Source: Tenebrio molitor
Taxonomy: Eukaryota; Arthropoda; Insecta; Coleoptera; Tenebrionidae
DNA: 64,000 bases
Assembly: GCF_963966145.1 (NCBI RefSeq)
Contig: NC_091055.1
Location: 3,162,001-3,226,000, forward strand
Direction: 5' to 3'
The notes under the pieces were generated by a model. The model was not told where the DNA came from and did no database searches. It saw only the letters and a program-made list of their open reading frames with translations. Shown one piece after another: positions 25,908 to 38,531 of the stretch (positions are counted from its first letter, which is position 1; every line of letters starts with the position of its first letter). The translations under genes were made by a program, and so were the position numbers.

Positions 25908-28852
25908 ATTTAAGTGCCATTAATTTGCTTAGTACAATTCGATGTTCAAAAGTACACCGTCCATTTTGGCCAACAAAATGGACAATAATCAAGAGCTACA
26001 TTCAATTTATTATCATACCGAGTGTTTTAGTATTAGGGGTTGCGAATTTGCGAATTCGATGCATAGTAGACTCGAAGCTGAACCAATCAAATTCGTCTTT
26101 CTGCACTAATCCTGACGGGGAACAGTTCGTTAATAAACCTCTCGCAATTTTTTTCGTTCGTTTTAGTACCGATCGTTATTCTAGTCATTTTTTTCAGCTA
26201 AACGTGTGGGGAAACAGTCGACAAACGCGACAGTACTTATCCGGGTTAATTTTAAGTACAGATTTGGTGCAAAACAGGCCTTAAATTCCCAAAACAAACT
26301 GTGATTTAGCACCGCACAAAAAAGAAAGAAAGCAATGGCAACTGTTATATATTTTTATAATTTATTCGGTTTTTTATAAAGAAAAGGTTTGTTGACAATA
26401 CGGTTCGTTGAATTGATTTTGTGAAAAAGGTTCGGGTCGCATTTTAAATCGGCGGTAAGATGTGCATATAATTCGAAGTTTTATATAATGATTTAATATT
26501 TTTTATCCACTTAACCTTCGTTTACACTGTTAAGATTATTTGTTCAAAAATGTGATATACTGCTCGTTGTGATAGAAGCGGATGATGAATTACATAGGTA
26601 CATAATGTTACAAATATTTTAGTTCATATACAGCGTAGATAATTATTTTAGTGTATTTTTAAGTATCTATTTGTATTATTTTCGGTTCGTTTTATAAATA
26701 TTTTGTTCAATGTAATACAAACTCTTCCTAAGTCATCATCTTTTCTCTTTTCCCTTCCACATCTTCCATCCATGATCGAATTTTTTCGCAAAATTCCAAC
26801 GATATGTTATTATGATCAGTTAAGAAAACTCCAAACGTCATGATTTCCTGCGATTAAGATAAGATACTAATTTTTAAAATTAGCACTTTGTCAATTTTTA
26901 ATCTCAATTTAAGTTGAGAAAAGATTAATTTTGACACAAATTTGACGTTTATGGGAAACTTTTTGTCTTTCCTGGTCTGACACCTTACGGTCAAAACAAA
27001 TTACGGCTAATTGTTCTCGACGTGTCAATCGCCATTATCAACACACACCGCAATAAAAACGTACAAGTTATTGCGTTATTATTGGCATTTGCAATTTCCC
27101 CGGTTTTAATAAAATTGCGACAAACTCTTAAAATCTTATTTGATTGTATTCATGTTTCCGTTGTAAAGTAATGGAAATAAAACGCTTATCATCTAGATAA
27201 AGGGAACACTTTGTCAACGAGATTTTTTTTCGATTATTTATTAGATACAATTGAGAATTGAATCTTGAATTTTTTTTCAAGATATTGTCACGTACACGAC
27301 ATCCATATTATTAGATACTCTTTGTTCTTTTTAAATTTAATAGAAAGATATTTCAAATGATATTTTTATTATAACGGAAAGTACTGAGTGGGCGCAATGG
27401 ATTTTATCAGGACTCACAGAAAGACAATTCTTTTATTTCTTTGAAATAATGAGAGATAACATGACATAAGTGATATCGTCGAGTACAAATATTGCACAGA
27501 TTTCTTTGATACCAATCTGAATTGGAATTTTTGTTTTTACTTTTTCATAGAATCGTTAAAGCACTGCAACACTCAACTAACAATTGTATATAGATAATTT
27601 GCTACTGAAATGATTTTTTATGGCACTTTTAAAACACTATCGCTGATCATCTTCAGATTTTGTAAAAGTCGACCTTAAAATTAATTGGTTTATAATGAAA
27701 TCTTGCAAATTTCGTAATTTGTGCATTTGTATGTTGCTCAACCATAAATGATATTCAGCGTGTGTACAGTATGTCTCAAACGTCGGTATCGACGTTTGAA
27801 GAGCGTAAACCTGACAATAACCGTTTCAAAATTAGTGCGCTATTATTTTTACGGCACAACGATGAGGTCGTTGTGATAGGCTTGCATGAATAATTTTTTA
27901 GGCGAAATTGTCTTACGCAACCCTCTTTCAAAATGCCAGTGGCGTGATAAATGTAGGCAATAAATCGGAACACGAAATGATTTTATCTTACGCAAGCAGT
28001 TATCTCGCTTCGAGACCGAAATTGTAGCGGAATAACGGCGCTTCTCAACCCACCCTGTATATCTCGGACGACAAATTTTAATATTGAGGAAGGCGCGTTG
28101 AAAATTTCAAGGTCATCCATGTTTGAAAGGTGAAACAAGTTTAATGCTGCTATTTTAATGTCAGTAGGAGACCTTACATTTACAATTTCTAATTTAAACT
28201 TTCACTTTATTTGTCTGTCGTGTTAGCGACTTGACAAAAGCGATTTCGATCGATTTTTCCACATTTTGGCTTTTCCGCGTTTCGTGGAATGCGTCGGGCG
28301 GGCGGAGGAAAATCGGTCTTGTGCAATTCCGCTCGATTTTTTTGAATAGCAAACATTACCGGCTCGCGATAAAGCGAAAGTATCGGTTATTTAACAGTCG
28401 GTTTTTGTATTTTGTAAATGCAACGTCGGCTCGAGAATTGGAAATTTTCCGGGCGTTTCGGTCGCACAGATGTGGAAATTCGTGTGAGCAAATAATCTCA
28501 GTCCATAAACTAGTAATTCCACATTTTTCGGCTCGTTTCGGAGAGAGTGGTTGTTATTTCGGTCGATACCGTCGTTGGGGATGGTTTGGACCGATCAATT
28601 GAATATCTGCGTCCCGAAAAAACCCAGCTCCTATCTGCGACTTATCGTTTATCAGTCGTATCGTAGGTGATAGTTTCCTAATAAAACACCATTCCGCGCA
28701 GACCGTTCGAAAGCGAGAGTAATCAGTGCGGTAGTGAGTTGTCGGCGGTCGAAGAACGCGATTCAAGGCAACTAATGTTTCCTGACATTCTGCAACAATT
28801 TTCAAATTAAGTGCAGTCACAACTCGCCCGGGAACAAGTCCACAGCTCCAGG
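25908..28852. other. 3'-UTR of Dicer-1, spacer and 5' region of UAP
   Basis: No coding exon was recognised. The first few hundred bases are likely Dicer-1 3'-UTR. From about 28200 the sequence becomes GC-richer and probably contains the promoter and 5'-UTR of the next gene; open frames there lack any family resemblance. CACCCTGTATA at about 28051 resembles the outer end of local DNA transposons but no partner end was found. Confidence 0.45.
26132..26137 (+). terminator. Polyadenylation signal candidate of Dicer-1
   Basis: AATAAA occurs about 225 nt after the Dicer-1 stop codon. The assignment rests on position only. Confidence 0.4.
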
Positions 28853-30289
28853 ATGCAATCGATCGACGAGATCAGACGAAGACTCAAAAACCAGAACCAA
28901 GAGCACATCTTGCGCTTTTGGGACGAACTCGACGATGACAAACGGGACAAGTTTTTGCGACAACTCTCCACCATCCACATAGAAAAAGTGAACGACTTGT
29001 TCGAGAGGGCCGACTCTTCCTTCAAACAACTGGAAAAAACCTACTTGGACGAGAAGATGAAGCCGATCCCTCCGTCGCAGTTCCAATCCGAAGAGTCCTG
29101 CTCGCCCAAGACTCTCGAGACTTACCGCAACTTGGGACTGGAGGAGATCTCCAACGGACACGTGGGAGTCCTCCTGATGGCTGGCGGTCAAGGGACGCGA
29201 CTGGGAGTGTCGTACCCTAAGGGAATGTACTCGGTGCAACTCCCCTCGGGGAAGACCCTCTTCCAGATCCAAGCGGAGCGCATTCGACGCCTCCAAACGC
29301 TCGCGAAAGAGAGAACCGGAGAGTCCGGACGGATTCCTTGGTACATCATGACCAGCGGTCCCACCGACAAAGCGACGTTGAAGTTTTTGGCAGCCAACAA
29401 GTACTTCGGATTGGACCCGGACGACGTGGTCATCTTCAAACAAGGGCTCTTGCCGTGCTTCGACTTCGACGGCAAAATCCTCCTCGACGAGAAAGACTCC
29501 GTGGCTCTCGCTCCGGACGGCAACGGCGGGATTTATCGCGCTCTGTCCCAAAACGGCATCCTCGACGATATGGAGAAGCGAGGTGTCAAGTACATCCACG
29601 TGCACAGTGTCGACAACATTTTAGTAAAGGTGGCCGACCCGGTCTTCATCGGCTACTGCAAATCCAAAGAGGCGGACTGTGGTGCGAAAGTGGTGAAGAA
29701 AAACAGTCCCACCGAAGCGGTGGGGGTTGTCTGTTTGGTCGACGGTCGCTTCCAGGTGGTGGAGTACAGCGAGATCACCGAGAACACGGCGAAGTTGACC
29801 GACAACAAGGGCGATCTAGTCTTCAGCGCCGGCAACATCTGCAATCACTTCTTCACCGTGGACTTCCTCAAGGAAATCGCCAAGAATCACGAAGAGAAGC
29901 TGAAACTTCACGTGGCCAAGAAGAAGATTCCCTACATCAACGACGACGGAGACCTGATTAAACCGCAGAAACCGCAAGGGATCAAAATCGAGAAGTTTGT
30001 TTTCGACGTCTTCGAATTCACCAAAAAATTCGTCACTTGGGAGGTGCCCAGGAAGAGTGAGTTCAGTGCGATGAAGAACGCCGATAGTGAGAAAAAAGAC
30101 TGTCCTGCGACCGCCAGGAGTGACTTGTTGGCTTTGCACAAGAGCTACATAGAAAAAGCCGGAGGTGTCGTCAAATGCGACCAAGTCGAGATTTCGCCGC
30201 TTTTGTCGTACGACGGTGAAAATTTAGAAAAGCGAGTCAAAGGAAAAGTGTTCAATTCGGAAACGGTACTGGATCCCGAGGAGGCGTAG
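28853..30289 (+). CDS. mmy: UDP-N-acetylhexosamine pyrophosphorylase (mummy/UAP)
   Basis: A single uninterrupted exon encodes 478 aa, the usual size. The N-terminus (MQSIDEIRRRLKNQNQEHIL) precedes the nucleotidyltransferase signature LLMAGGQGTRLGVSYPKGMY (about residues 108-127) that binds UTP and Mg2+. Conserved family blocks follow: PWYIMTSGPTDKAT, FKQGLLPCFDFDGKILL, PDGNGGIYRAL, YIHVHSVDNILVKVADP and NICNHFF. The enzyme makes UDP-GlcNAc from UTP and GlcNAc-1-phosphate in the cytosol, feeding chitin synthesis, N-glycosylation and GPI anchors. Beetles are known to carry two UAP genes; which one this is cannot be told here. The reading frame is open for 14 codons upstream but 28853 is its first ATG. 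Absence of introns, unlike its neighbours, may mean an old retrocopy or intron loss; codon use looks fully functional. Confidence 0.95.
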   Translation: MQSIDEIRRRLKNQNQEHILRFWDELDDDKRDKFLRQLSTIHIEKVNDLFERADSSFKQLEKTYLDEKMKPIPPSQFQSEESCSPKTLETYRNLGLEEISNGHVGVLLMAGGQGTRLGVSYPKGMYSVQLPSGKTLFQIQAERIRRLQTLAKERTGESGRIPWYIMTSGPTDKATLKFLAANKYFGLDPDDVVIFKQGLLPCFDFDGKILLDEKDSVALAPDGNGGIYRALSQNGILDDMEKRGVKYIHVHSVDNILVKVADPVFIGYCKSKEADCGAKVVKKNSPTEAVGVVCLVDGRFQVVEYSEITENTAKLTDNKGDLVFSAGNICNHFFTVDFLKEIAKNHEEKLKLHVAKKKIPYINDDGDLIKPQKPQGIKIEKFVFDVFEFTKKFVTWEVPRKSEFSAMKNADSEKKDCPATARSDLLALHKSYIEKAGGVVKCDQVEISPLLSYDGENLEKRVKGKVFNSETVLDPEEA

Positions 30290-32128
30290 TCATCCTATTT
30301 TTTCAAACTACCATGTTCCTATAAACCACTGAAAATTATATGGTCCCAATATAAAAAATATTATTGTTTTACGAATTTCGGTCGATCATACTCTATCGAT
30401 GTTATTATTTGAAATGAGATATTATCAAGATATGAATGATAACGCGATCTACGTATTTTCTTCACTCAAATCTACTATTTTTTGAAATTATATTTTTATA
30501 ATCACTTTAGGTCGCATTTCCAATCGTTTCAATTATCTAAATACTTGTATTTTATTTATTGTATTGTATTGCATTTAAATGGGTGTAAGGTGCAGCATCA
30601 TTGTCAATTAATATTTTTTTAATAAAACTTTTACACAAATCACTCGTACGTTCTTTGGTATGCGAAAATTCTACACAAAAGTTCAAGGACGACGTATAGG
30701 TGTGTTCCGCCATAAAGACAAGTATTCTTACTCCACCCTGTCACTACACTCGGTGAATACATGAACTGTTGCAGTTACAATCTAATTTCAATATGTATTT
30801 CAATATTACAATGATAATGAGGTGGAACGCGTAATTTTCTGTACATTCCTCGATTGTCAGATAAAAATAAAACAAACACATTAAGTGGAAATATATGGAA
30901 ATATACGAAATACTTATTTCCAATATTACGAAAAATAATTTTTAAAAGGTGAACGAGTACAATACCCACTCAAGAGTTGCGCAACGTTATAGACTCTACA
31001 AAAAATATCGTTGAATAAAAGTTATGTATTTTTTCAATTTTGAAAGGCAAAATGTGGGAAAGGTTTGCGCCATAGGTATGCATAAGGTCATTAATTATAA
31101 TTCTCTTTTAATGTATTTTCTGTATCATAAATATGCGCTTTTGGATCAAAACAACCATTTTCAAAATCACGTCAAGCAGTTGTAATAACAAATGCACTTC
31201 ATCCTCGTTACATTTCAAGTTTTCAATTGCACGATATTCCACCATCGTGACAATTAAAATATTTTATTTTAGAAACAAACAGATTGTGCTTTCATTACCT
31301 TTTTTAACTTCCTTCTAAATCTCAAGGTTTACATTTTAACATTGGTCAAGTATAACCTGAGCTACTCGACAGATCAACAAACTTGCGACAGAATTTTTTG
31401 AAAATCAGTTACTTACCTTCACTTGTAACAATTTGTTACGTTCATTTACAAAAACTCACTGTAATTCTGGGTTAAAAACTATTTCACACGGCACGAATTT
31501 AAACGTTTACCCGACTTAACTTAGACAATTGTTACTGTAACGCAGTATTGTGTGTTGCCTGCATTTGTTTATTGTGACGTCACAATTTTTCAAAATAAAT
31601 TCCAAAATTACGTTGTCAAGTTTAGTTCGAGTTTTAAATTGAATTTTGCTGCGCGCAATTCGTTTTAGTATCGATTTGCAGTACCATTTTGTGTAATAGT
31701 TAATATTAGTTGATATATGGTGAACAACAAATTGCCGTTTCTATATCTATGGAATGTAATTTTTTGGCAGTCTATGAGTTTCGTCGCACCGGAAACCGTT
31801 CAAAATTTGATCGTAATGTGTAGGGTAGATGGCGTCATAGTAGTTCGAGTTCCTGGGAAGTTGACGCTGCATTGCAGCTGTCAATTCGAAAAATAAAAAA
31901 CCTTTTGGACTATATTCACAATAACTTATAGAAAGGGAAGAGAAACCATCCACATTCGAGACCAATTTCAAGAAGAAAATTTTATTTAGTCGGTGCGTAA
32001 ACGTAAGGGTTCGCTGGTCACATTTACACTTTTAGGTTAGTCACATTTCTTTCAAATAGAAATAACTGTACTTAACGACTTTCACGCCGTATCTGTTTCA
32101 TCTCAGGTGAATGTTCTATTATTAAAAT
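30290..32128. other. 3'-UTR of UAP and upstream region of the ZNF706-like gene
   Basis: AATAAA at 30621-30626 is a likely end signal of UAP. The remainder is A+T-rich with no exon recognised. The leader of the next gene probably lies after about 31.9 kb, including an AG at 32105 (TTTCATCTCAG) that could end a 5'-UTR intron. Confidence 0.45.
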
Positions 32129-32416
32129 ATGGCTAGGGGACAGCAGAAGTTACAATCACAAGCTAAAGCGGCAGAAAAGGCTGCTAAAGCCAAAAAACAA
32201 CAAGGCCACAGTGCTACGGATCAAAAAAAGGCCGCTCAGAAGGCTTTGGTCCACGTTTGTTCTGTCTGTAAGGTAAGAGTTGCAATTAGTTATCAGAGAT
32301 GACGTTTTTCTATGGATGATTTGCAGGCCCAAATGCCCGACCCCAAAACCTACAAACAACACTTCGAGAATAAGCATCCCAAGAATGAAGTGCCTGCTGA
32401 ATTGAAAGACATATGA
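32129..32416 (+). CDS. Small C2H2 zinc-finger protein, ZNF706-like
   Basis: Two exons (32129-32272 and 32327-32416) with a 54-nt intron encode 77 aa. The N-terminal half is lysine, alanine and glutamine rich (MARGQQKLQSQAKAAEKAAK), as in the SERF/4F5-like leader of the ZNF706 family. The C-terminal half carries one zinc finger split by the intron: CSVCK then AQMPDPKTYKQHFENKHP, giving two Cys and two His ligands. The length equals vertebrate ZNF706 (76 aa). ZNF706 is a small nuclear protein reported to restrain pluripotency factors in mammals; its role in insects is not established to my knowledge. AATAAA at 32634 is the likely 3'-end signal. Confidence 0.9.
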
Positions 32417-33388
32417 AAGTTTCAATTCATATTTAACACCATCTGTGTTTCACTGTTAGAGGGACACTTATTTGTTGTTAAAGGGTCTTATGTCAGTTCT
32501 GTTTTCATTTGCTACATTATGGTTCATTTGGCTATATTTTGAGGTTGTTCTTAGTTAAACATTACTTATATTTATTAATATGACACTGTTCTGTTTTCAG
32601 ATGGTATGTGATTTTTATTCTTACATTTGTACTAATAAACATGTTTTACCAATTTAAAATTTCTCAATTCGTTAATGTTCCCCAATAAAAAGCTCTACTG
32701 ATTCTTAACCAGTTTTTATTTAATGATTGTTGAAATGGATGTCTGTTATTGGTTACAAATCAAAATCTCAAAACTCACTTCTACTATGACATGACATATG
32801 AGTAATGTTTAAAGAAATTTGTAAAAATGATAAATGAAATCTAATTTCCACAAAATGTCGCCGTAAGGAACAATAGCTAATTACAGCTTTAAAACTACAA
32901 AGATAATCCTCAGTTTGAAGCTTATGCTTTGTTAATAAACTGAACGATAATATAAAAAATAATATATATTTTTTAATTTAGAAAAAGTTATAAAAACAAA
33001 AATTTACAAAATAATAATTACATTTGGACTTGTCCGATTGAGAGCATGCTTACACCTAAAGAGAAAAAAGCAAAATAAATCGACTATTTTGATTCAACAT
33101 GACTTGAACACTATGTTTATAATTTAAGTACGTTAAATTTACATAATTTCAAAAAATAAATATCAACTTGTGTACACAAAGTACGGCGAAATAAAAACAA
33201 TTTCCTTTTCTAGTATTTTGGAGCACACCATATTCGAAAGAAAAATAATTGTACAAATAAAAAAATATCTAAAGTAATGATTAGAATAATAATTGCAATA
33301 AAAGTGAAATTACATTATCAAATCACACAAAGTGCATTCACATCCACTCAAACACACATACATCTACATTATACACTAGAACTATGTT
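32417..33388. other. Convergent 3' regions of the ZNF706-like gene and Csk
   Basis: These 970 bases hold the 3'-UTR of the ZNF706-like gene (AATAAA at 32634-32639) and, on the other strand, that of Csk. The sequence is very A+T-rich and no further exon or repeat was recognised. Confidence 0.5.
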
Positions 33389-34297
33389 TCAGGAAGTCTG
33401 TTGTTTCAGATGTGCCAGTTTTGCCTTCACGTCTTGAAACGTCGGTCTCTTCTCCGGATTTAAATCCCACGCCTATCAAAAATTATCGATTAATAAACCC
33501 TTGAAATGATGATACGTTCTAAACAACGATCCACTATTTTAACAAGCTTCAAATACACTTTTTTCCATTACCAAACTAACACAAATAGCCTGACCTAAAT
33601 ACACGTACAAAAAGGTACAGAGCATGCAATGTAACGACAATACATAACGGTTTTTTTTTTTAATTTTGCGTCTAAGTAGGCGTTGAACTGTCGATTGTGA
33701 ACGCACTATACAGGTTACGGATCAGCTGTTTAAATCTTACGCTTTTACACGAGTGGTGCGATCTCAATCGACTCTCCAACGCCTAATTTAAAAAAACACT
33801 CTTTACATCACAAGACTCGAAAACAAAAAATGTCAAAATATTGTGACAGCAGCGGCTTTTACATATAGGAACGTGAGCAACATTTATCATAAATGGACAA
33901 CTAACGGGGCCGAGTTAGTCATTTTGGGCAATAAAGTGACATTCTCTTGAGAAAAACACTTCGAACTTTTATTGAATTAGGAATAGAGTAGTACAGTTAT
34001 ACATGGAATACTTTAAACATTTTAGCAAAAGGAAACAGTTCGTCGTCTGAAATATAATTACAAAGTTCTTCGGAAATTGCTAAAAATGACAACAATTTAT
34101 TTACAACTTATCCCTATTATAAATAAACGAGCTGTAGATGCCTAGTAGAATTTGGTGTGCCCTCTGTCTCTTGTTACGCATTGTTACGATTACTCAAGTT
34201 TAGCGATTATGAAAACGTATTTATTTCACATCAACGTGCTCGTCAAATGTCGACAAAATTTTAACTAGTTTTAACGCGCGGAGTTTTAGCATCCTTG

Positions 34298-34347
<50 letters not shown>

Positions 34348-36867
34348 AATAGTTACCTGTCTCATAATTTCATAAACTTCTGGTGGACATCCTTCTGGAG
34401 CTTCCATTTTGTAACCTTTCTCTACGTGTTTGACGACGTCGGCAAGGGGCTAAAATTCCGATTGAGCAAATCGTCAAAGATGGAATTTAAAAAAAACTTA
34501 CTATTCTCGGATAAGGAACTCTACCGAAAGAATAAATTTCCCACAAAAGAATTCCAAAACTCCACATGTCCGACTTGTTGGAAAAGATCTGCAACCGACA
34601 ATTTCAGTCAATGTGTCACCTCGTACGCGAACACGACTCACGTTTCTCTTCAACGCTTCCGGAGCGGTCCACTTGATCGGTAGTTTCGCCGATTCGGACA
34701 TGGGATTCATTTCGTTCCGCGCTTCGTTCCTCGCCAGACCGAAATCGGAAACCTTCGCCACAGCGTTTTCCGCAATGAGTACGTTCCTGGCGGCCAAATC
34801 CCTGTGCACCACGTGCATTTTTTCTAAATATTCCATCCCCGAACTGGTGTCGAACGCGAAATTGATTTGATCTTTCTTCGTGACGTGGAGTCGCCCCCTC
34901 GACCTCAAGTAGTCGACGAGACTTCCTTTGCTCATGTACTCCGTCACCAAGTAGATCTGATCCTTCTTCCTCACTATTCCCAACAAATTCACCAGATTTT
35001 CGTGGTGGAGAGATTTCATCAGGATCGCCTCCGCCTCGCTCGAATCCTTCAATACCTTCACCGCCACTTTGTTTTTCTTCCATTTGCCCAACATCACCTC
35101 GCAAAATTCACCCTTACCGATGGGCTCGCATATCTTGAAACAAAAAACCAAATCAACACTACTGAAGTTCTTTGGACGGATTGGTGACGCCCACCGACCA
35201 CGTGACCACTAACGATCCTTCGATTGGTCGAACCAATTACTCTACACATTTCCTCGACGTAGCTATCTCGGTCACGTGACATTGAAATTTTTACATCTAG
35301 ATATTATTTACTCAGACTTACTTCTAGTTCTTGTTCGGAAATGACGCACAAGTCGTCGTTCTCCTTTGATTTTTCGTTGCACAAGGCCTTAACTAATTTG
35401 GTACAGAGGCCGTCGGCGTCGTTTTTGTAATGTTCTATCATTGCTTCGAGATTGTCAAAAAACTCCTCGTCATCTATTGTTAATTGATTCGCATGCGATT
35501 TAACTCTGTAATGTTCAACTTTGTTGTCATAACAAACACACAGCGTATAATCACCGGGAAAATTCGTTGATTCTCTGACAAGAAAGAGACCGTCTGTTCG
35601 AGCCGAAAGCAAATTTTCCGCGTTCTCGCGGGTGATGTTACCATGAAACCAACTGATAAATAAATTAACAACGAATCAATCTTCTCGATTATTGACTTAC
35701 GGAGTTGTGGAAAACTTCGAATTCGATCTCATCGGGCTTGGAACGTGGTTGACGTTAACATCGTGGCGGACGTTTTTGAAATTGTTGCAATCTGAACTAA
35801 TGTTCATATTATTAGGAGACCTTAAACTTATGTTACAATCATGCTTGATGCTGTTGTCCATTTGTGGTGCCATCTCTTGAGAAATCATCTGCAAAAATCA
35901 TCAGTAGACGCCACCTTGTCACGTATAAATTCCAAAATATATTTTATACATATTTATGTAACAATAATGACAATTTTAAATTTAAATAGACTTGTGAAAG
36001 CTTGACGAGTTGAATTGAGATGATCAAAAAACTATCACTTGTGTCTAGGTGTACACATGGATAATTTTGTGCATATAAATCCGCGCTGCGGTCATGAACG
36101 AGCTATAGATAGAGCTCAAAGAATGCTCATCAACTCATGAATAATGATAACAATTTGAATTCATTTGAATAAATTACGACAGCGTAATTGTATTTCATTT
36201 AGAGAAAAAACCACAAAGTAGAAATATCACATGTGCTTGAGCAAAGGACTTTATTCAAATGTACGCAATAAATTAAATGTATAATTAATTACATAAACAT
36301 AATAATATGGAATTGTAATGACATAATGGCTTCAAGGTTGTGTTATGTCATCCTAACTTTATTGTGTTATTTACATCAAATAGTCCATTTAACAAAACGA
36401 AGCTTGACCGCAACTACGCGTCACTTCACGACGAAAATTGCTACCGCCGGACCGCTTTCTATCAATCTAATTAAATTCATTTATAGTCAATAACAATAAA
36501 ATACGATGGGAAAACGCAAAAGAAAGTATTCGTGCGTGGGACACATCCTGATTAAAAAATACAATTGCAATGTTGCCAATCTTTGGATAAGAAAATAACT
36601 CACCCAGGATGGGTCGTCATGTGGACGGGAAACTTCGCTTGGCGTGCTTCTTTTGATGCCCCTCGCAGGAACTGTGGGTGGATGTGAAGTAGTCATGGAG
36701 TCCCATTGACTGTCTGTTTGTTGTCCGTTGTTAAAAGATTTTATGTGTGGGTACCTCTACAAAATTGACAATTTGTTCAAACGCGGAAATTAATTACGCA
36801 TTCTGAACACCGGCGACGGCTAATTTAGATGGCGTACCTGAGGAAATGCCGAGTTTTGGCTTGTCAT
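33389..36867 (-). CDS. Csk: C-terminal Src kinase (Csk) without a visible SH3 domain
   Basis: Eight exons (36867-36838, 36756-36604, 35888-35701, 35652-35322, 35133-34642, 34588-34502, 34449-34357, 33472-33389) join in phase to 485 aa. A 124-residue N-terminus rich in Asn, Ser and Pro contains no recognisable SH3. The SH2 domain follows (about 125-220, WFHGNITRENAENLL, FLVREST). The kinase domain (about 235-485) has GKGEFCEVMLGKW, the lysine of VAVKVL, HRDLAARN, DFGLARN and KLPIKWTAPEA. The segment between DFG and APE has no tyrosine, as in the Csk/CHK family, which lacks activation-loop autophosphorylation. Csk phosphorylates the inhibitory C-terminal tyrosine of Src kinases. The first exon supplies only MTSQNSAFPQ after an acceptor AG at 36902; other start exons are possible. 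The last intron contains a 44-base A tract. Confidence 0.92.
34302..34345. repeat. 44-base poly(A) tract in the last Csk intron
   Basis: An uninterrupted run of about 44 A on the plus strand is a U tract in the Csk transcript. It starts 12 nt after the 5' splice site of the last intron (exon ends at 34357). No retroposon body was recognised next to it. Confidence 0.9.
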
Positions 36868-38531
36868 CACTTGAACCTCTTTGACTCAACACATAGTCCA
36901 CTGTAAAGGAAAAAAAATCGAATTAAAGAGGCATAACTGACTTGAATGAACTGCACGTGACCACTTTTGCCGGAGTTGCATCAACAGGAACTTTCTTCCC
37001 CAATTCACACTTATTTAATTAAGTTATTCATTTAATTGACTGATAAATACATAACGGAAGTGAATAATGTATTTCCATTAAAGTGAACAATCAAGTGATT
37101 AGCAAAATCTACGGTTTCACCGGTTTTTCCTCGTACGTTGATCATTGGTCACTTCCAGGCTCTTACACAGTCCAAATTTATGGCAAAATATTGCCAAATG
37201 TATTAATATAAATCAGTGACCCATTAAGTTGCATTTCGAAAAAAACCACCACACTGACTTCCAACGCACTCAAAAAACTCACCACTTTTTCAAAACTGTG
37301 CCGTCTCAACGTTGGGAAGCATCGCAGGTTTATTTTTTTAAGGAAATCGGGTTTAAATTTTAAAAACATAGATTAAAACGTCAATCTCGAATACCAAACA
37401 GCCATTTTGATTTTGTGGTGAATCGGTAATGCAGGTTTCACTTGGGAGAAAGTTTATTTAGGCAACACTTTATACACAAGCGCCGAATGTAAATGTTTTT
37501 AACTTTCCATAATTAATCGAATTATTTGTTTACCGAAGCCGCGAACGTAAAAAAAATATTAATAAGCCGTTCCGACATTACTTACTTGATTCGAAGGGTC
37601 AAGGTTCAGGGAGTGTCTCTTCCAGGGTTTACAACGTGTCAAAATAAATTGTTAGTGACCAAAAAGTACACTCGTACGCACAATAGTTGCCGCGAATATA
37701 ACCTCGTTTCAGCTCGAGTTTCAAACTCTCTCCTAACAACGAATTATGAAAGTTATCAGTTTATGTTCGATTCACCTTTGCTTTGTCAATTGATTTTGAA
37801 ATCATGCAATAGATATTTTGGGTAGTTTTTATTTTAAAAATAGATTACACTGTATATCATATAAAGTATTCAATAAAAATTCTGTGGGATTTTTCATACG
37901 CTTGTCTGAAACAAAAAAAAATATATATATAAATAAACCTCCAAAAAAGTTTCGATCGGATTATTTTTAAAAATTTGTGTTATCAGTTACTTTATGTCAT
38001 CAATTATTTTCAGTCGGGAAAAGAAGACAAAAAATAAATCATCACGATGTCAGTGATTTACGAGGTATAAGAAACAAAAATTAAATTACCTCGAGTAGAA
38101 TGCTTCAAAGCCAAACTTCTTATTTTAAAATGTTGGCAACCTGAAAAATGTTACGAAAATGCTCATTGCATCTACGCAAAAATTTTTCCTGTTGCAACAT
38201 TAAAAAAAACACTTCCGACTAGCCCAATCTGAAAAAGAAATCAATTAGGAGTGAATTTTCAAATGAAAAAAAAAACTTACACCAAGTCCTGGACTGTTTC
38301 CAAAAAGCTGTCATAGTTCTGTAGAATAATGATTCACTTTAAAAATCATCATAGGGTAAGAACTATTACTTGTTATTGCAAGTTTATCACACTGGTTAAA
38401 CAGAAGTAATTTAACCAGCTCTAGGAACTTGCTTTAAAAAATAAATGACAGTAAGGACAAAAAAGAAACAAAAGGCTACGGTTCTGAAACAATTTTATTC
38501 TGGAAATTCATGATTATAAAACATTTTCTCA
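36868..38531. other. 5' region of Csk and 3' region of RpS6
   Basis: A 3' splice site (TTTCCTTTACAG, ending at 36902) marks a 5'-UTR exon of Csk, so its promoter lies further up in this stretch. The RpS6 poly(A) signal is at 38494-38499. A plus-strand open frame near 37526-37825 has no resemblance to any family and is not called. Confidence 0.45.
38494..38499 (-). terminator. Polyadenylation signal of RpS6
   Basis: TTTATT on the plus strand is AATAAA on the minus strand, 33 nt after the RpS6 stop. A short 3'-UTR like this is usual for ribosomal protein genes. Confidence 0.65.

Noticed and set aside
27766..28061. Possible transposon with ends TACAGTATGTCTCAAAC and CCACCCTGTATA
   Set aside because: The two ends do not pair as inverted repeats and no target duplication is clear.
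28817..29605. 262-codon minus-strand frame opposite the UAP gene
   Set aside because: It is the antisense shadow of the conserved pyrophosphorylase frame, with repetitive Val/Leu/Glu composition and no domain.
29338..29961. 207-codon plus-strand frame overlapping UAP in another phase
   Set aside because: Arg- and Gln-rich translation typical of an out-of-phase reading of strong coding sequence; the conserved frame is the UAP one.
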